A DNA stretch of 64,000 bases from Vibrio hangzhouensis (GCF_900107935.1 NZ_FNVG01000001.1:186001-250000), one strand, 5' to 3'; positions 1-10,166 are shown, counted from the stretch's first letter. The notes: generated by a model not told the origin, from the letters alone. Translations and numbers: made by a program.

Positions 1-723
1 CTTGTCGATCAGGTCATCCACAGACGATACTATTTCACCCGATTCCCGTTTGGGTGGCGCTGTCACCTCAACAACCTGTTGTCTCGGCTGCAGATCGACA
101 TTAAAGCTCTCCGCTTCTAATATATCTAACGGCTTGCGCTTGGCTTTCATAATATTGGGTAACGAGGCGTACCGCGGCTCGTTGAGCCGAAGATCCGTGC
201 TTACAATAGCAGGTAACGACAATTCCAGTGTTTCCAAACCGCCATCGATTTCCCTTGTCACTTGTGCAGTGCCGTCTTCGATAACCAGTTGAGAGGTAAA
301 CGTACCCTGTGGTGTATCGGTCAACGCCGCCACCATTTGAGCTACCTGGTTGTTATCACTGTCAATCGCCTGCTTTCCTAGAAGCACTAACTGAGGCTGT
401 TCTTTCTCCATCAGCGCTGCAAGTACCTTAGCAACGACCAGTGGTTCCAGTGTTGTAGGGCCGTTGACATGAATGGCTCTGTCAGCACCCAGAGCCAGTG
501 CGCTACGTAAAGTTTCCTGAACCGAGTTATCGCCAATACTGACCACAACGACTTCTTCGGCAACTCCGGATTCCTTAAGTCGAATCGCCTCTTCCACAGC
601 GATTTCACAAAATGGATTCATAGACATCTTTACGTTGTTGGTCTCCACACCGCTTCCATCGCTTTTTACCCGTACTTTGACATAAGGATCGATCACTCGT
701 TTGATTGCTACCAAAACCTTCAT
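1..723 (-). CDS. etfB: Electron transfer flavoprotein beta subunit, 3' end cut by window
   Basis: The frame is open from an ATG at 723 to the window edge (241 codons, no stop), so roughly the last ten residues of a usual ~250-residue EtfB lie outside. The protein begins [20 protein letters not shown], has the conserved [16 protein letters not shown] segment at about 37-52, and [19 protein letters not shown] and the [15 protein letters not shown] segment typical of EtfB. With EtfA (expected just outside, downstream) it carries electrons from acyl-CoA dehydrogenases, two of which lie in this window, to ETF-quinone oxidoreductase encoded divergently. A LiuR-type palindrome lies in the shared intergenic region, so it is probably co-regulated with leucine and valine catabolism. 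Confidence 0.95.
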   Translation of the reverse strand, partial: MKVLVAIKRVIDPYVKVRVKSDGSGVETNNVKMSMNPFCEIAVEEAIRLKESGVAEEVVVVSIGDNSVQETLRSALALGADRAIHVNGPTTLEPLVVAKVLAALMEKEQPQLVLLGKQAIDSDNNQVAQMVAALTDTPQGTFTSQLVIEDGTAQVTREIDGGLETLELSLPAIVSTDLRLNEPRYASLPNIMKAKRKPLDILEAESFNVDLQPRQQVVEVTAPPKRESGEIVSSVDDLIDK

Positions 724-783
724 AGCCTCTCCTTTTTTTACTCGCCAAACTGGTCACTGCCCTAATTATTGAGCTTAGTAAAG

Positions 784-799
784 TTTACGTTTACGTCAA
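784..799. promoter_or_regulatory. LiuR-type operator between etfB and ETF-QO gene
   Basis: TTTACGTTTACGTCAA is a near-perfect inverted repeat of the form TTnACGTnnACGTnAA. The same pattern occurs at 10131-10146 beside the MerR-family liuR gene. The ACGT half-sites match what I recall of LiuR motifs in gammaproteobacteria. Its place between divergent electron-transfer genes suggests that LiuR couples electron-carrier supply to acyl-CoA dehydrogenase expression. Confidence 0.65.
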
Positions 800-873
800 C
801 TGCACATTCGTTATTGCACTATAGTTAAACCAATACTATTAAATCGTAATAAACGGACAATGAGGTGGGCAGC

Positions 874-2541
874 GTGGAAAGAGAATGCATGGAGTTTGAT
901 GTAGTCATCGTAGGAGCTGGTCCTGCAGGGCTATCTGCAGCAATTCGTTTGGCTCAACTTGCAGAGCAGCAGCATACTACCCTGACGATTTGTGTCATTG
1001 AGAAAGGTGCCGAAATTGGTGCCCATATCCTATCCGGTGCGGTGTTTGAAACTCGCGCTCTTGATGAACTAATTCCCGACTGGCAACAGCTAGGAGCCCC
1101 TGTCAACAACCCAGTAACCGAGGACCAATTTCTCTATCTCACCACCCTATATAACCACATAAAAATACCCGATTTTTTGACGCCGAGTTGCCTCAAAAAC
1201 AGCGAGAATAACCATGCAATCAGCCTCGGCAACTTATGTCGCTGGTTGGCGCAGCAGGCCGAACAATCAGGCATCGAAGTGTTTCCTGGCTTTGCGGCAT
1301 CCAGTATTCTCTATGACGCTGAGGGTGCTGTTTGTGGCGTCTGCACATCGGATATGGGCCTGGATAAACAGGGCAACAAAAAGGCAAACTTTGAGCCGGG
1401 TATTGAACTTAAAGCCAAGTACACCGTTTTTGCAGAGGGAGCACGTGGAAATTTGGGCAACGAGTTGTTCTCTCGATTCAAACTGGATGCAGATCGCCAG
1501 CCACAGCACTACGCACTAGGCTTCAAAGAAATATGGCAATTGCCCGCTACGCAGGCATATTACTCAGCGGGGACGGTGATACACGGTGTGGGCTGGCCAT
1601 TGCATCTGTCTGACACTACCGGAGGGAGTTTTGTTTACCATCTGGAAAATAATCAGATCGCGGTAGGACTGATCGTTGACTTGAATTATGCCAACCCCAA
1701 CCTGAGTCCGTTTGATGAGTTTCAACGCTTCAAACACCACCCTGCTATCAGTCGTTATCTTGAGTTCGGCGAGCGCATCGCTTTTGGTGCCCGGGCCATT
1801 GCCAAGGGCGGCCTGCGATCTCTGCCAAAACAGCAGTTCCCCGGAGGCCTGCTGATTGGCTGTGATGCCGGGACGCTCAACATGGGAAAAATCAAAGGCA
1901 GTCATACTGCAATGAAATCCGGAATGTTGGCCGCTGAGTCAATATTCGAACAACTTTGTGCCGTCACCCCTGACAAAGAAGCGGATTATCAATTCCATTT
2001 TGAGAAATCCTGGCTGTTTGATGAGTTGCAGCAAACTCGGAATTTTGGTGCTAACCTTCACCGATTTGGTGAACCTCTCGGCGGTTTACTCAATACCGTC
2101 GAACAAAACTGGTGGCCCAAATTGTTCAGACGGCCTGTACCTTGGGATGTGACCGATATCAGAGAAGACCGAGATAGTCTGGTATACAAAGAACATGCGA
2201 AACCCATTTGCTATCCCAAACCTGATGGGGAAATCAGTTTTGACAAACCGTCGTCTGTGTACCTGTCAGGTACACAACACGAAGAGGATCAACCCTGCCA
2301 CCTGCATATTCTCTATCCTAATCTGGTCCTGGAATCTCATCTACCTGATTACGATGAGCCCAGCCAACGATACTGCCCAGCCGGTGTCTATGAAATAGTG
2401 GAATTAGAAGGAAAAAAACAGCTGCAAATCAACGCTGCCAACTGCCTGCATTGCAAGACCTGTGACATCAAAGATCCGTCTGCCAATATTAAATGGACCC
2501 CGCCAGAAGGTGGCGGGGGTCCAAATTATCGTGAAATGTGA
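874..2541 (+). CDS. Electron transfer flavoprotein-ubiquinone oxidoreductase
   Basis: A 555-residue membrane-associated flavoprotein that passes electrons from reduced ETF to the quinone pool. The FAD-binding VVIVGAGPAGLSA motif is near residues 9-21, followed by EKGAEIGAHILSGAVFE, both characteristic of the family. The C-terminus holds the ferredoxin-like 4Fe-4S ligands (YCPAGVYE and NCLHCKTCDIKDP) and ends in the family hallmark GGGGPNYREM. The GTG at 874 was chosen because homologues start with MERE..MEFD and GAGGTG lies 7 bases upstream; GTG 865 and ATG 889 are alternatives. It is transcribed away from etfB across a LiuR-type site. Confidence 0.95.
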   Translation: MERECMEFDVVIVGAGPAGLSAAIRLAQLAEQQHTTLTICVIEKGAEIGAHILSGAVFETRALDELIPDWQQLGAPVNNPVTEDQFLYLTTLYNHIKIPDFLTPSCLKNSENNHAISLGNLCRWLAQQAEQSGIEVFPGFAASSILYDAEGAVCGVCTSDMGLDKQGNKKANFEPGIELKAKYTVFAEGARGNLGNELFSRFKLDADRQPQHYALGFKEIWQLPATQAYYSAGTVIHGVGWPLHLSDTTGGSFVYHLENNQIAVGLIVDLNYANPNLSPFDEFQRFKHHPAISRYLEFGERIAFGARAIAKGGLRSLPKQQFPGGLLIGCDAGTLNMGKIKGSHTAMKSGMLAAESIFEQLCAVTPDKEADYQFHFEKSWLFDELQQTRNFGANLHRFGEPLGGLLNTVEQNWWPKLFRRPVPWDVTDIREDRDSLVYKEHAKPICYPKPDGEISFDKPSSVYLSGTQHEEDQPCHLHILYPNLVLESHLPDYDEPSQRYCPAGVYEIVELEGKKQLQINAANCLHCKTCDIKDPSANIKWTPPEGGGGPNYREM

Positions 2542-2556
2542 GGGTTAGCGTGGGTG

Positions 2557-3315
2557 CTAAATAACCAAACCACCATCGACTTCAATCACACGGCCATTAA
2601 CGTATTCGTTCTCTAGAATGAAGCGAACCGTGTGGGCGATTTCCAATGGATCCGCCATACGACGCACCGGCACCATGTTTTCCAGCCTCTCGCGAGCTTC
2701 TGGCTTCATCTGCGCCGTCATTGACGTCTCAACAACACCGGGAGCGATAGCGGCGGCGCGAATCCCATAACGCGCCAACTCTTTACCCCACACAGAGGCC
2801 ATCGTCGCGACAGCGGCTTTCGAGGCGGCATAATTTGTCTGCCCCATGTTACCCGCTCTGGATACGCTTGAAATATTGATGATCACACCTCTGGAGTCGG
2901 TTTCTATCATTTTTACTGCAGCTTCACGGCCACACAGAAACGTACCGGTCAGGTTGACATCAATCACCGCATTGAACTGCTCCAATGACATTTTGCTGAT
3001 TTCACCGTCTTTAGATTTGACTAACAGGCCATCCCGAAGGATCCCTGCATTGTTAATCAATCCATTTAACACACCAAAATCAGTGACAATGTCACTAAAT
3101 ACTCGTTCCACCTCCTGTTCATTGGTGACATTAACCTTATAAATTTGCGCTTTTACCCCTAATGCTTCGCAGAGCTCTTTGGTCTCCGTCAAAGCCACTT
3201 CATTGACATCGAGCAATGCCAGACTCACTCCCTGCTTAGCCAGGCTAGTCGCCATAGTTTGGCCGAGTCCCTGACCAGCGCCGGTAATGGCGATAACGCT
3301 CTGTTCAAGTTGCAT
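2557..3315 (-). CDS. Short-chain dehydrogenase, probable 3-hydroxyacyl-CoA dehydrogenase
   Basis: A 252-residue SDR with the nucleotide motif TGAGQGLG at about 10-17, LINNAGI, the catalytic serine region INISSVSRAG and the YAASK active-site tetrad around residue 160. It resembles FabG-like SDRs, but its position as the last gene of the valine/isoleucine operon points to oxidation of a branched hydroxyacyl-CoA such as 2-methyl-3-hydroxybutyryl-CoA. That substrate is inferred from context. Its ATG directly abuts the mmsB stop codon, implying translational coupling. Confidence 0.85.
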   Translation of the reverse strand: MQLEQSVIAITGAGQGLGQTMATSLAKQGVSLALLDVNEVALTETKELCEALGVKAQIYKVNVTNEQEVERVFSDIVTDFGVLNGLINNAGILRDGLLVKSKDGEISKMSLEQFNAVIDVNLTGTFLCGREAAVKMIETDSRGVIINISSVSRAGNMGQTNYAASKAAVATMASVWGKELARYGIRAAAIAPGVVETSMTAQMKPEARERLENMVPVRRMADPLEIAHTVRFILENEYVNGRVIEVDGGLVI

Positions 3316-4242
3316 CTAAGTTTCCCTCTTACTTACAGAAAAATATTCAAACAGACTGGAGAAATCTAACTCTGCATTTCCATTGCGATTATGAAACGCA
3401 TAAAGATTGCGGGCTAACGAACCCATTGGGACTGAAGACTGGCTATTTGCCGCCACCTCAAGCCCTAACCCCAGGTCTTTCGACATTAACTTACACATAA
3501 AGCCCGGAGCATATTGGTGGCTCGCTGGTGCGTGCTCCATTACTCCCGGGCAAGGGTTATATAGTTCCAAAACCCAATTTCTGCCAGAACTCTGAAGCAT
3601 AATATTTGAGAGTACCTCAGGATTGAGACCATTATCGACACCCAGACTGAGCGCTTCACAGGTCCCGGACATCACCACGCCGAGCAGCAAATTATTGCAA
3701 ATCTTGGCCATTTGCCCATCGCCCGCCTTACCTGCGTGAAAAATGTTTTTCCCCATATGACAAAGCGCCGATTCTGCCATCTGGAACCCACTTTCCGTCC
3801 CACCGACAATAAAGGTCAAAGTGCCCGCTTTAGCACCTGCTACGCCGCCCGATACCGGAGCATCAACAAATTCAAGACCCTTTTTGTGAGCTTCGGAGGC
3901 AACTAGACGCGCAGAGTCAGGATCGATCGTAGAGGAGTCAATAAGAAATGTCTGCTCTGAGACTAGATTGATGATGCCCTTGCCGCCGTTGTGATCGCCC
4001 AAATACACGGCACGAACGTGTTCGCCGGCTGGTAACATGGTAATGACAATATCAACGTCAGTAACCGCCTCTTGAAGGCTAAGGCTGACGTTTGCTCCCA
4101 ATTTGCCCAGAGGCTCAGCCAACTGTGGGAGTAAATCAAACACGTTTACAGTCACACCTGCTTTGAGCAGGTTCCCGACCATAGGTGCCCCCATATTGCC
4201 TAATCCAATAAAGGCAACTTTTGATTTTGAACCTTGATTCAC
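3316..4242 (-). CDS. mmsB: 3-hydroxyisobutyrate dehydrogenase
   Basis: A 308-residue NAD-dependent enzyme oxidising 3-hydroxyisobutyrate to methylmalonate semialdehyde in valine degradation. The N-terminal Rossmann motif FIGLGNMGAPMVGNLLKAG, the substrate loop FVDAPVSGGVAGAKAGTLTF near residue 120 and the catalytic lysine region GDGQMAKICNNLLLG near 175 are all intact. It sits between the genes for the enzyme that makes its substrate (3-hydroxyisobutyryl-CoA hydrolase) and an SDR, in the same operon as mmsA, which uses its product. Confidence 0.95.
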   Translation of the reverse strand: MNQGSKSKVAFIGLGNMGAPMVGNLLKAGVTVNVFDLLPQLAEPLGKLGANVSLSLQEAVTDVDIVITMLPAGEHVRAVYLGDHNGGKGIINLVSEQTFLIDSSTIDPDSARLVASEAHKKGLEFVDAPVSGGVAGAKAGTLTFIVGGTESGFQMAESALCHMGKNIFHAGKAGDGQMAKICNNLLLGVVMSGTCEALSLGVDNGLNPEVLSNIMLQSSGRNWVLELYNPCPGVMEHAPASHQYAPGFMCKLMSKDLGLGLEVAANSQSSVPMGSLARNLYAFHNRNGNAELDFSSLFEYFSVSKRET

Positions 4243-4253
4243 AGCGACTCTCC

Positions 4254-5384
4254 TTAGTAATGCCCCAATGACGCTAATGGGTGTTCATCATCACGCCATA
4301 ACGAAGTGAACATTTCATCAATAACTGCGGTATCCACCTGTTCAACAGATTGAAAACGCCAGTTCGGATTACCGTCTTTATCCACCAAACGTGAGCGGAC
4401 GCCTTCCTGAAACTCACCAAGCAATACACTTCGAAGTGCTAATATGAGTTCGAGGCGGAAGACGTCCGCGAGTGACAAGTGAGCATAGTTATGGATTTGA
4501 CGGAAGCAGATGTGCGCGGTGACGGCACTTCCTTGTGACAGGTTTTGCTTAGCCATTTGCAACCATTTTTCGTTACCCGGTAACGCCAAAATGTTACCAA
4601 CTACATCATTAACGCTGTCCGCATCGCAGGCTTGATAGATGTCGGTCAACCGATCCGCCAATTGAGGTTGAGGTTTCTGGTCTCCAACGTGCTGCTCGAG
4701 GTCGGTCAGGCACTCAGAAACGAACTCGTAACTGTCCTCCACACTATCCCAGTCTGCATGTTGGAGTTGCTTTAGCAGGCTTGGCTGCTCCTGATTAAGA
4801 ACAAGATGATCGGCAAGATGAATGTCCATTGCGTCTGAAGCATTCAGCATCACGCCAGTCAATCCTAAAAAAAGCCCCAGCCTTTGCTCTAAGTGATTCA
4901 AGAAGTATGTCGCCCCGACATCGGGAAATAAACCAATACTGATTTCTGGCATTGCAAGACGAGAATTGGGGGTCACAATTTTATGGCTGGCGCCCATAAA
5001 AAGCCCCATTCCGCCACCCATAACGATCCCTTCGCCCCATGCGATGATAGGCTTGCAATAAGTATGGATGAGATAGTCACACTGATACTCAACGCTGAAA
5101 AACGCCTCACAGTACGCTTTAGCGTCTTCCATCGGAGAGTGCTTCATCACGTCGTGCATAGCCCGGACATCTCCACCAGCACAAAACGCTTTCTCTCCAG
5201 CGCCATCCAGCAGTACACAGACGACATTGTCGTCTTCGTGCCATTTGGCTAACTGGTCGTTAAGGAGCACCAACATATTATGAGTCAAAGCGTTGAGCGA
5301 CGTTGGATTGTCTAATGTCGCTACCGCTATGATATAATCACCGTTGTCGCATTTTAGTTCTTCAAAACTTACCGTATCGGACAT
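4254..5384 (-). CDS. 3-hydroxyisobutyryl-CoA hydrolase
   Basis: A 376-residue crotonase-fold enzyme. The AFCAGGDVRAM oxyanion-hole segment, the WGEGIVMGGGMGLFMGASH loop and MPEISIGLFPDVGATYFL are diagnostic of the hydrolase rather than the hydratase branch, and the length fits (hydratases are ~260 residues). It releases 3-hydroxyisobutyrate from its CoA ester in valine degradation. It lies 11 bases upstream of mmsB and 9 bases downstream of the hydratase gene. Confidence 0.93.
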   Translation of the reverse strand: MSDTVSFEELKCDNGDYIIAVATLDNPTSLNALTHNMLVLLNDQLAKWHEDDNVVCVLLDGAGEKAFCAGGDVRAMHDVMKHSPMEDAKAYCEAFFSVEYQCDYLIHTYCKPIIAWGEGIVMGGGMGLFMGASHKIVTPNSRLAMPEISIGLFPDVGATYFLNHLEQRLGLFLGLTGVMLNASDAMDIHLADHLVLNQEQPSLLKQLQHADWDSVEDSYEFVSECLTDLEQHVGDQKPQPQLADRLTDIYQACDADSVNDVVGNILALPGNEKWLQMAKQNLSQGSAVTAHICFRQIHNYAHLSLADVFRLELILALRSVLLGEFQEGVRSRLVDKDGNPNWRFQSVEQVDTAVIDEMFTSLWRDDEHPLASLGHY

Positions 5385-5393
5385 GGTTCTCTC

Positions 5394-6176
5394 CTACCCG
5401 TTTTTCCAGTTCGGCGGTCTTTTTTCTAAAAATGCATTGACCCCCTCTTTTTGATCTTCAGTATCAAACAGCCGAATAAACAGCTCGCGCTCTTTGACCA
5501 ACCCATGAGAAATAAAGTGGCTTCGTGTGTTCTGGATAAGCGTTTTGCATGCGGAAACAGAGCATGGTGACTGATAAGCCACTTGTTCGGCCAACGCAAT
5601 GGCACAATTTAGCGCCTGACCTTTGTCGACCACTTCTTCCACCAATCTAATTTGCAACGCTCTGTCCGCCGATACCTGTTCACCGCACAAAATGATACGC
5701 TTAGCCCAACCTTCTCCGACCAATGCGGTCAAATTCTGTGTGCCTCCTGCACAGGGCAACAAGCCTACTTTGGCTTCTGGCAATGCCATTACCGCCTGTG
5801 CTTCCGCAATGCGAATGTCACAGGCCAGTGCCACTTCCAGCCCTCCTCCCATGGCATAACCATTGATTGCAGCGATTGAAACGCCCCTAAAAGCAGACAG
5901 CGCTTCGAACGCTTCGCCAAATATGCGCGACATGGTACATGCGCTTTCTTTATCACCACCAGCAAACACCTTAAGATCGGCCCCAGCAGAGAAAAACTTC
6001 TCTCCCTGACCGGTGATCACCAGAGCATAAACTTCTTTATTTGCACTGAGCGTCGACACCAACTCCCTAAGTGCCGTTAAACTGTCTAACGTCCAGGTAT
6101 TGGCTGGTGGGTTGCAAATCGTAATCACAGCAACGTGATTATTGATGCTATGCTGAATCAAATCACAATCAGACAT
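5394..6176 (-). CDS. Enoyl-CoA hydratase of the valine operon
   Basis: A 260-residue crotonase-family protein with the oxyanion motif FFSAGADLKVFAGG near residue 60, GYAMGGGLEVALACDIRIA near 107 and ALPEAKVGLLPCAGGTQNL near 130, which carries a conserved glutamate. In this operon it most likely hydrates methacrylyl-CoA or tiglyl-CoA. The substrate is inferred from context, because the fold alone does not set specificity. Spacing to the acyl-CoA dehydrogenase gene is 24 bases. Confidence 0.9.
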   Translation of the reverse strand: MSDCDLIQHSINNHVAVITICNPPANTWTLDSLTALRELVSTLSANKEVYALVITGQGEKFFSAGADLKVFAGGDKESACTMSRIFGEAFEALSAFRGVSIAAINGYAMGGGLEVALACDIRIAEAQAVMALPEAKVGLLPCAGGTQNLTALVGEGWAKRIILCGEQVSADRALQIRLVEEVVDKGQALNCAIALAEQVAYQSPCSVSACKTLIQNTRSHFISHGLVKERELFIRLFDTEDQKEGVNAFLEKRPPNWKNG

Positions 6177-6200
6177 CGAGTCTCCTCCATGTAACCATCA

Positions 6201-7355
6201 CTACTCAATCGTGCGACTGTCGCTCAGAACACGACGGGCGATAATCAATCGCATTATTTCATTGGTACCTTCTAAAATTTGATGAACTCTCACATCACGA
6301 AAATGCCGCTCTATAGAGTACTCTTTGATATAGCCATACCCACCAAACAGTTGCAGCACCTGGTCGCAGACCTTAAATCCAACGTCCGTTGCAAATCTCT
6401 TAGCCATGGCACAATAGGTCGATGCATCACTATGACCGGCATCGAGCTTAAACGCCGCCAGCCGTACCATTTGCCGTGCCGCTACCAATTCTGTTGCCAT
6501 ATCAGCCACTTTAAATTGTAGTGCCTGAAACTGATCGAGTGTCCGACCAAACTGTTTTCTTTCTGTCAGGTATTGGGTCGCCTGATTCAACGCATGTTGT
6601 GCCGTCCCCACCGAACAGGAGGCGATGTTGACTCGTCCGCCATCAAGGCCTTTCATTGCCAGAACAAACCCCTGTCCTTCGGCCCCAAGTAGATTTGCAG
6701 CAGGAACCCGAACATTGTCAAAAGTGATGGCCCGAGTTGGCTGACTGTTCCACCCCAACTTCGGTTCCTTACGGCCATAACTGATTCCCTCGGCGTCTGC
6801 AGGCACAACGAAGGCAGAGATACCTTTCGGCCCGCTTTCTCCGGTTCTTGCCATCACAACCAGTACCTCAGTCTCACCAGCACCAGAGATAAAGGCTTTT
6901 GCGCCATTCAGAAAATAGTCACCACCTTGCTTAGTCGCACTCGTCGTCAGGGACGCCGCATCGGATCCCGCGTTTGGCTCAGTCAAACAGTAGGAACCAA
7001 GCCACTCTCCCGTGGTGAGCTTAGGGCAATACGCCTGCCTGACCAATTCACTGCCAAAACTGGCCACCATCCACGTCACCATGTTGTGAATCGTCATAAA
7101 AGCAGTAGTGGAGGTGCATCCCTCACTAAGGCGTTCAAACACAATTGACGCATCGAGGCGGCTCAACTCTAATCCACCCTGCGCTTCGGGAGCATACAGA
7201 GACATCAACCCCAACTCCCCGGCTTGTCTTAGCTCTGATTTAGGAAAAAGGCACTCTTCATCCCAGCGCGCTGCATTTGGGGCGAGTTGTTCATCAGCAA
7301 ATTGTTTCGCTGTCTCTGCGAAAGCACGTTGTTCCTCATTGAGTTCAAAATCCAT
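6201..7355 (-). CDS. Acyl-CoA dehydrogenase, probably isobutyryl or 2-methyl branched-chain
   Basis: A 384-residue FAD enzyme with all three acyl-CoA dehydrogenase domains: CLTEPNAGSDAASLTT (signature 1), RKQFGRTLDQFQALQFKVAD, and the C-terminal QLFGGYGYIKEYSIERHFRD with ILEGTNEI, whose glutamate is the usual catalytic base. That position distinguishes it from the isovaleryl-CoA dehydrogenase at 10690. The ATG at 7355 is preferred to GTG 7370 because GGGGGAT lies just upstream of the ATG. It should donate electrons to the EtfAB encoded nearby. Isobutyryl-CoA is inferred from the mmsA/mmsB context. Confidence 0.92.
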   Translation of the reverse strand: MDFELNEEQRAFAETAKQFADEQLAPNAARWDEECLFPKSELRQAGELGLMSLYAPEAQGGLELSRLDASIVFERLSEGCTSTTAFMTIHNMVTWMVASFGSELVRQAYCPKLTTGEWLGSYCLTEPNAGSDAASLTTSATKQGGDYFLNGAKAFISGAGETEVLVVMARTGESGPKGISAFVVPADAEGISYGRKEPKLGWNSQPTRAITFDNVRVPAANLLGAEGQGFVLAMKGLDGGRVNIASCSVGTAQHALNQATQYLTERKQFGRTLDQFQALQFKVADMATELVAARQMVRLAAFKLDAGHSDASTYCAMAKRFATDVGFKVCDQVLQLFGGYGYIKEYSIERHFRDVRVHQILEGTNEIMRLIIARRVLSDSRTIE

Positions 7356-7372
7356 GGCAGCATCCCCCACTG

Positions 7373-8866
7373 TTAGCGCAAGTGAATGGTCAGGTTTGGT
7401 CCGTCTGGAATATCATCGTCAAACCATCGAGCCGTTACGGTCTTCGTTTCGGTATAGAACTTAACGGCTTGTTTACCATAGGCATGCAGGTCTCCATAAA
7501 AGCTCCCGCGCCATCCTGTAAATGAGAAAAACGGTAAAGGCACTGGGATCGGAACATTTATGCCTACCTGCCCGACCATAACTTCGTGCTGATACTTGCG
7601 TGCAGCAGCACCACTGGCGGTGAAAATAGAGGTGCCGTTCCCATAGGGGTTGCTGTTAACTAATGACAGAGCCTCTTCCAGAGTCTCTACTTCCATACAA
7701 ACTAAAACGGGTCCGAAAATCTCTTCCTTGTATATGGACATGTCCCGGGTTACACCTCTGAATAGTGTTGGTCCAACCCAGTTTCCATCGGGCAAACCGG
7801 ACACATGGCACTCACTACCGTCAAGCAAACACTCTGCGCCTTCCGCTTGCCCCTGTTGAATCAACGTCAGAACTCTCTGCTTGGCTGTTGCACTAATCAA
7901 AGGACCGTAGGCCGCGTTGTCATCGTCCCAAGCGCCTGGATTCACTTTCGACATCGCATTGGCCAATTCGGGGATCCATTGATTTGAAGTGCCCACAAAC
8001 ACAGCGACTGAAATGGCCATACATCGCTGACCCGCAGCCCCCACCGACGATCCCACCAAATGGTTGATGACCTGCTCTCTATTCGCATCTGGCATCACCA
8101 CCATGTGGTTTTTTGCACCTGCAAACGCCTGTACCCGTTTATGGTGAGCAGTGCCTGTCTGATAGATATACTGAGCAGTAGGTACTGAACCTACGAACGA
8201 CACTGCTTTAATTTCTGGATGAGCAAGCAGGTAATCTACTTGCTCCTTCCCGCCGTGAATGACCTGAAGGACACCTTCGGGCGCACCCGCTTGCTGGAAT
8301 AGTTCAGCCAGTCGAATAGCCGTCAACGGTACTTGCTCAGACGGCTTCAGTACAAAACTGTTGCCTGCCGCAATAGCAATGGGGAACATCCAGAGTGGGA
8401 TCATGGCCGGAAAATTAAATGGCGTGATACCGCAGCAAACACCAAGAGGCTGCACAATGGAGTAGCCGTCAATATCCGTTGCGACATTTTCAACCGTTTC
8501 ACCCATCATGTTACTGGCAATGTTGGCCGCTTGCTCAACAACCTCTATCCCCCTCCACACATCGCCCTTAGCATCAGCAATGGTTTTGCCCGTCTCCGTA
8601 GACAACAACTGAGCAATCGCATCGTGCTGTTCTTTCAACAACTGCTGATAGCGCAACATCAACCTGGCACGCTCCGAAACGGCTACTTCTTTCCACTGTT
8701 TTTGCGCAATCAGCGCTTGTGACACGGCATGTTCCATTTCACTTTCCGTGCTCAATGGAAGTTTAGCGATAACTTTATTGTCGGCTGGGTTGGTAACCTC
8801 CAGCCACTCGGTAGATTCTGACTGACGGCATCCACCATTGATAAATAACGGAACGTTATGAGTCAT
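7373..8866 (-). CDS. mmsA: CoA-acylating methylmalonate-semialdehyde dehydrogenase
   Basis: A 497-residue aldehyde dehydrogenase that converts methylmalonate semialdehyde plus CoA to propionyl-CoA at the end of valine degradation. [32 protein letters not shown] and the nucleophilic cysteine in GAAGQRCMA are typical of MmsA, and GYGDL-like [12 protein letters not shown] near the C-terminus matches the family. It is the second gene of the minus-strand operon, 16 bases after the thiolase. Confidence 0.95.
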   Translation of the reverse strand: MTHNVPLFINGGCRQSESTEWLEVTNPADNKVIAKLPLSTESEMEHAVSQALIAQKQWKEVAVSERARLMLRYQQLLKEQHDAIAQLLSTETGKTIADAKGDVWRGIEVVEQAANIASNMMGETVENVATDIDGYSIVQPLGVCCGITPFNFPAMIPLWMFPIAIAAGNSFVLKPSEQVPLTAIRLAELFQQAGAPEGVLQVIHGGKEQVDYLLAHPEIKAVSFVGSVPTAQYIYQTGTAHHKRVQAFAGAKNHMVVMPDANREQVINHLVGSSVGAAGQRCMAISVAVFVGTSNQWIPELANAMSKVNPGAWDDDNAAYGPLISATAKQRVLTLIQQGQAEGAECLLDGSECHVSGLPDGNWVGPTLFRGVTRDMSIYKEEIFGPVLVCMEVETLEEALSLVNSNPYGNGTSIFTASGAAARKYQHEVMVGQVGINVPIPVPLPFFSFTGWRGSFYGDLHAYGKQAVKFYTETKTVTARWFDDDIPDGPNLTIHLR

Positions 8867-8882
8867 GACTTTGTCCTTTTGT

Positions 8883-10082
8883 TTAAACCGGAATCTCTAT
8901 AGCAAGAGCGGTCGCTTCACCTCCGCCAATGCACAAGGCCGCAATGCCCCTTAAAGGCCTGTCTCCGTGGGAACGATCGGACTTCTGAGACATCAGACTG
9001 TGAATCAGAGTCACCAAGATCCTTGCGCCACTCGCTCCTATGGGGTGACCCAAAGCACAAGCGCCACCATTTACGTTAACTTTGACTGGATCAAGATTTA
9101 GCTGCTGCATGGCGATTTTGGTAACGACAGCAAATGCTTCGTTGATTTCCCATCCATCGACCTGTTGTGCACTCCAACCCACCTTATCTAGCAGGTCGTG
9201 AATCGCATTAACCGGTGCCAGAGTAAATTCAGAGGGCTTTCTCGCTGCGGTTGTTTGTCCTTTGATCTTAGCCAAAGGCTCCAATCCCATAGACAAGGCC
9301 ATTTGCTTCTCCATCAGGATTAACGCGGCGGCTCCATCTGAGATGGCACTTGAGTTGGCAGCAGTAATGCTGCCATCTGGCCTGAATGCAGGTTTCAGGC
9401 GAGGGATCTTCTCAATGTTGATTGATTGTGGGAGTTCATCTGCCTCTAACAAAACAGTGTTGTCCACAGAAATCGGACACACTTCCGCTTCAAAAGCACC
9501 GCGTAATTGGGCCGTCATAGCACGCTGCGCCGACAGGACAGCCCACTCATCCATTTGCTCTCGACTAAACCCCAACTGGTCAGCAATCTGTTGGCCATAA
9601 ACCCCCATGAGATGACCTTCATAAGCGTCTTGTAAACCATCCAGAAACATATGGTCATAACAGGTGCTGTGACCGATTCGAATCCCTTCTCGTGCCTTAG
9701 GTAATAGATATGGCGCATTAGTCATGCTCTCCATACCACCAGCGATCACACAGTTCATCTCCCCCGATTGAATCAGGGTCGAAGCTAGCATCACTGTCTT
9801 CATTCCTGAGCCACACACTTTGTTAATTGTGGTACAGGGTATTGAGTCCGGTAGCCCTGCTCCCAAGGCTGCCTGTCTGGCGGGAGCCTGTCTACAACCC
9901 GCCGTCAGTACGCACCCCATAAGCACTTCATCCACTAATGCTGCGTCAATAGCCGTTATGCCCATAACGGCTGAGATGACCGTACTGCCAAGTGCAGTAG
10001 CCCCGACTGGTGTTAATTTGCCCTGAAACTTTCCTATGGGAGTACGCTTAGCGGCAACAATCCAGACTTCACGTTGGCTCAT
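8883..10082 (-). CDS. Acetyl-CoA C-acyltransferase (thiolase)
   Basis: A 399-residue thiolase with the acyl-enzyme cysteine in [11 protein letters not shown], the [20 protein letters not shown] histidine motif and the C-terminal CIGGGEATA cysteine. As first gene of the branched-chain operon it probably cleaves 2-methylacetoacetyl-CoA (isoleucine) or acetoacetyl-CoA (leucine). ATG 10082 gives [17 protein letters not shown] and has GGGGAAAG upstream; GTG 10094 is an alternative. The LiuR-type palindrome lies about 50 bases upstream of this start. Confidence 0.92.
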   Translation of the reverse strand: MSQREVWIVAAKRTPIGKFQGKLTPVGATALGSTVISAVMGITAIDAALVDEVLMGCVLTAGCRQAPARQAALGAGLPDSIPCTTINKVCGSGMKTVMLASTLIQSGEMNCVIAGGMESMTNAPYLLPKAREGIRIGHSTCYDHMFLDGLQDAYEGHLMGVYGQQIADQLGFSREQMDEWAVLSAQRAMTAQLRGAFEAEVCPISVDNTVLLEADELPQSINIEKIPRLKPAFRPDGSITAANSSAISDGAAALILMEKQMALSMGLEPLAKIKGQTTAARKPSEFTLAPVNAIHDLLDKVGWSAQQVDGWEINEAFAVVTKIAMQQLNLDPVKVNVNGGACALGHPIGASGARILVTLIHSLMSQKSDRSHGDRPLRGIAALCIGGGEATALAIEIPV

Positions 10083-10130
10083 TTCTTTCCCCACTAATTC
10101 CTTGACGTTTGTGTAAGCATAGCACTAACA

Positions 10131-10146
10131 TTTACGTAAACGTAAA
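10131..10146. promoter_or_regulatory. LiuR-type operator between thiolase gene and liuR
   Basis: TTTACGTAAACGTAAA is a full match to the inverted form TTnACGTnnACGTnAA also found at 784-799. A degraded copy, TTGACGTTTGTGTAAG, lies at 10102-10117. The sites sit between the two divergent catabolic operons and next to the MerR-family regulator gene, the usual layout for LiuR autoregulation and control of both units. Confidence 0.72.
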
Positions 10147-10149
10147 GAA

Positions 10150-10166
10150 ACAAGTTGCTAACTTGT
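10150..10166. repeat. Second palindrome beside the LiuR site
   Basis: ACAAGTT-GCT-AACTTGT has perfect 7-base arms and lies only 3 bases from the LiuR-type box, upstream of liuR. It could be an operator for another regulator. No T-tract follows, so it is not a terminator. Confidence 0.4.

Noticed and set aside
411..608. Minus-strand 65-codon frame within etfB
   Set aside because: The true etfB frame runs continuously through this region with conserved motifs; this is an out-of-frame shadow.
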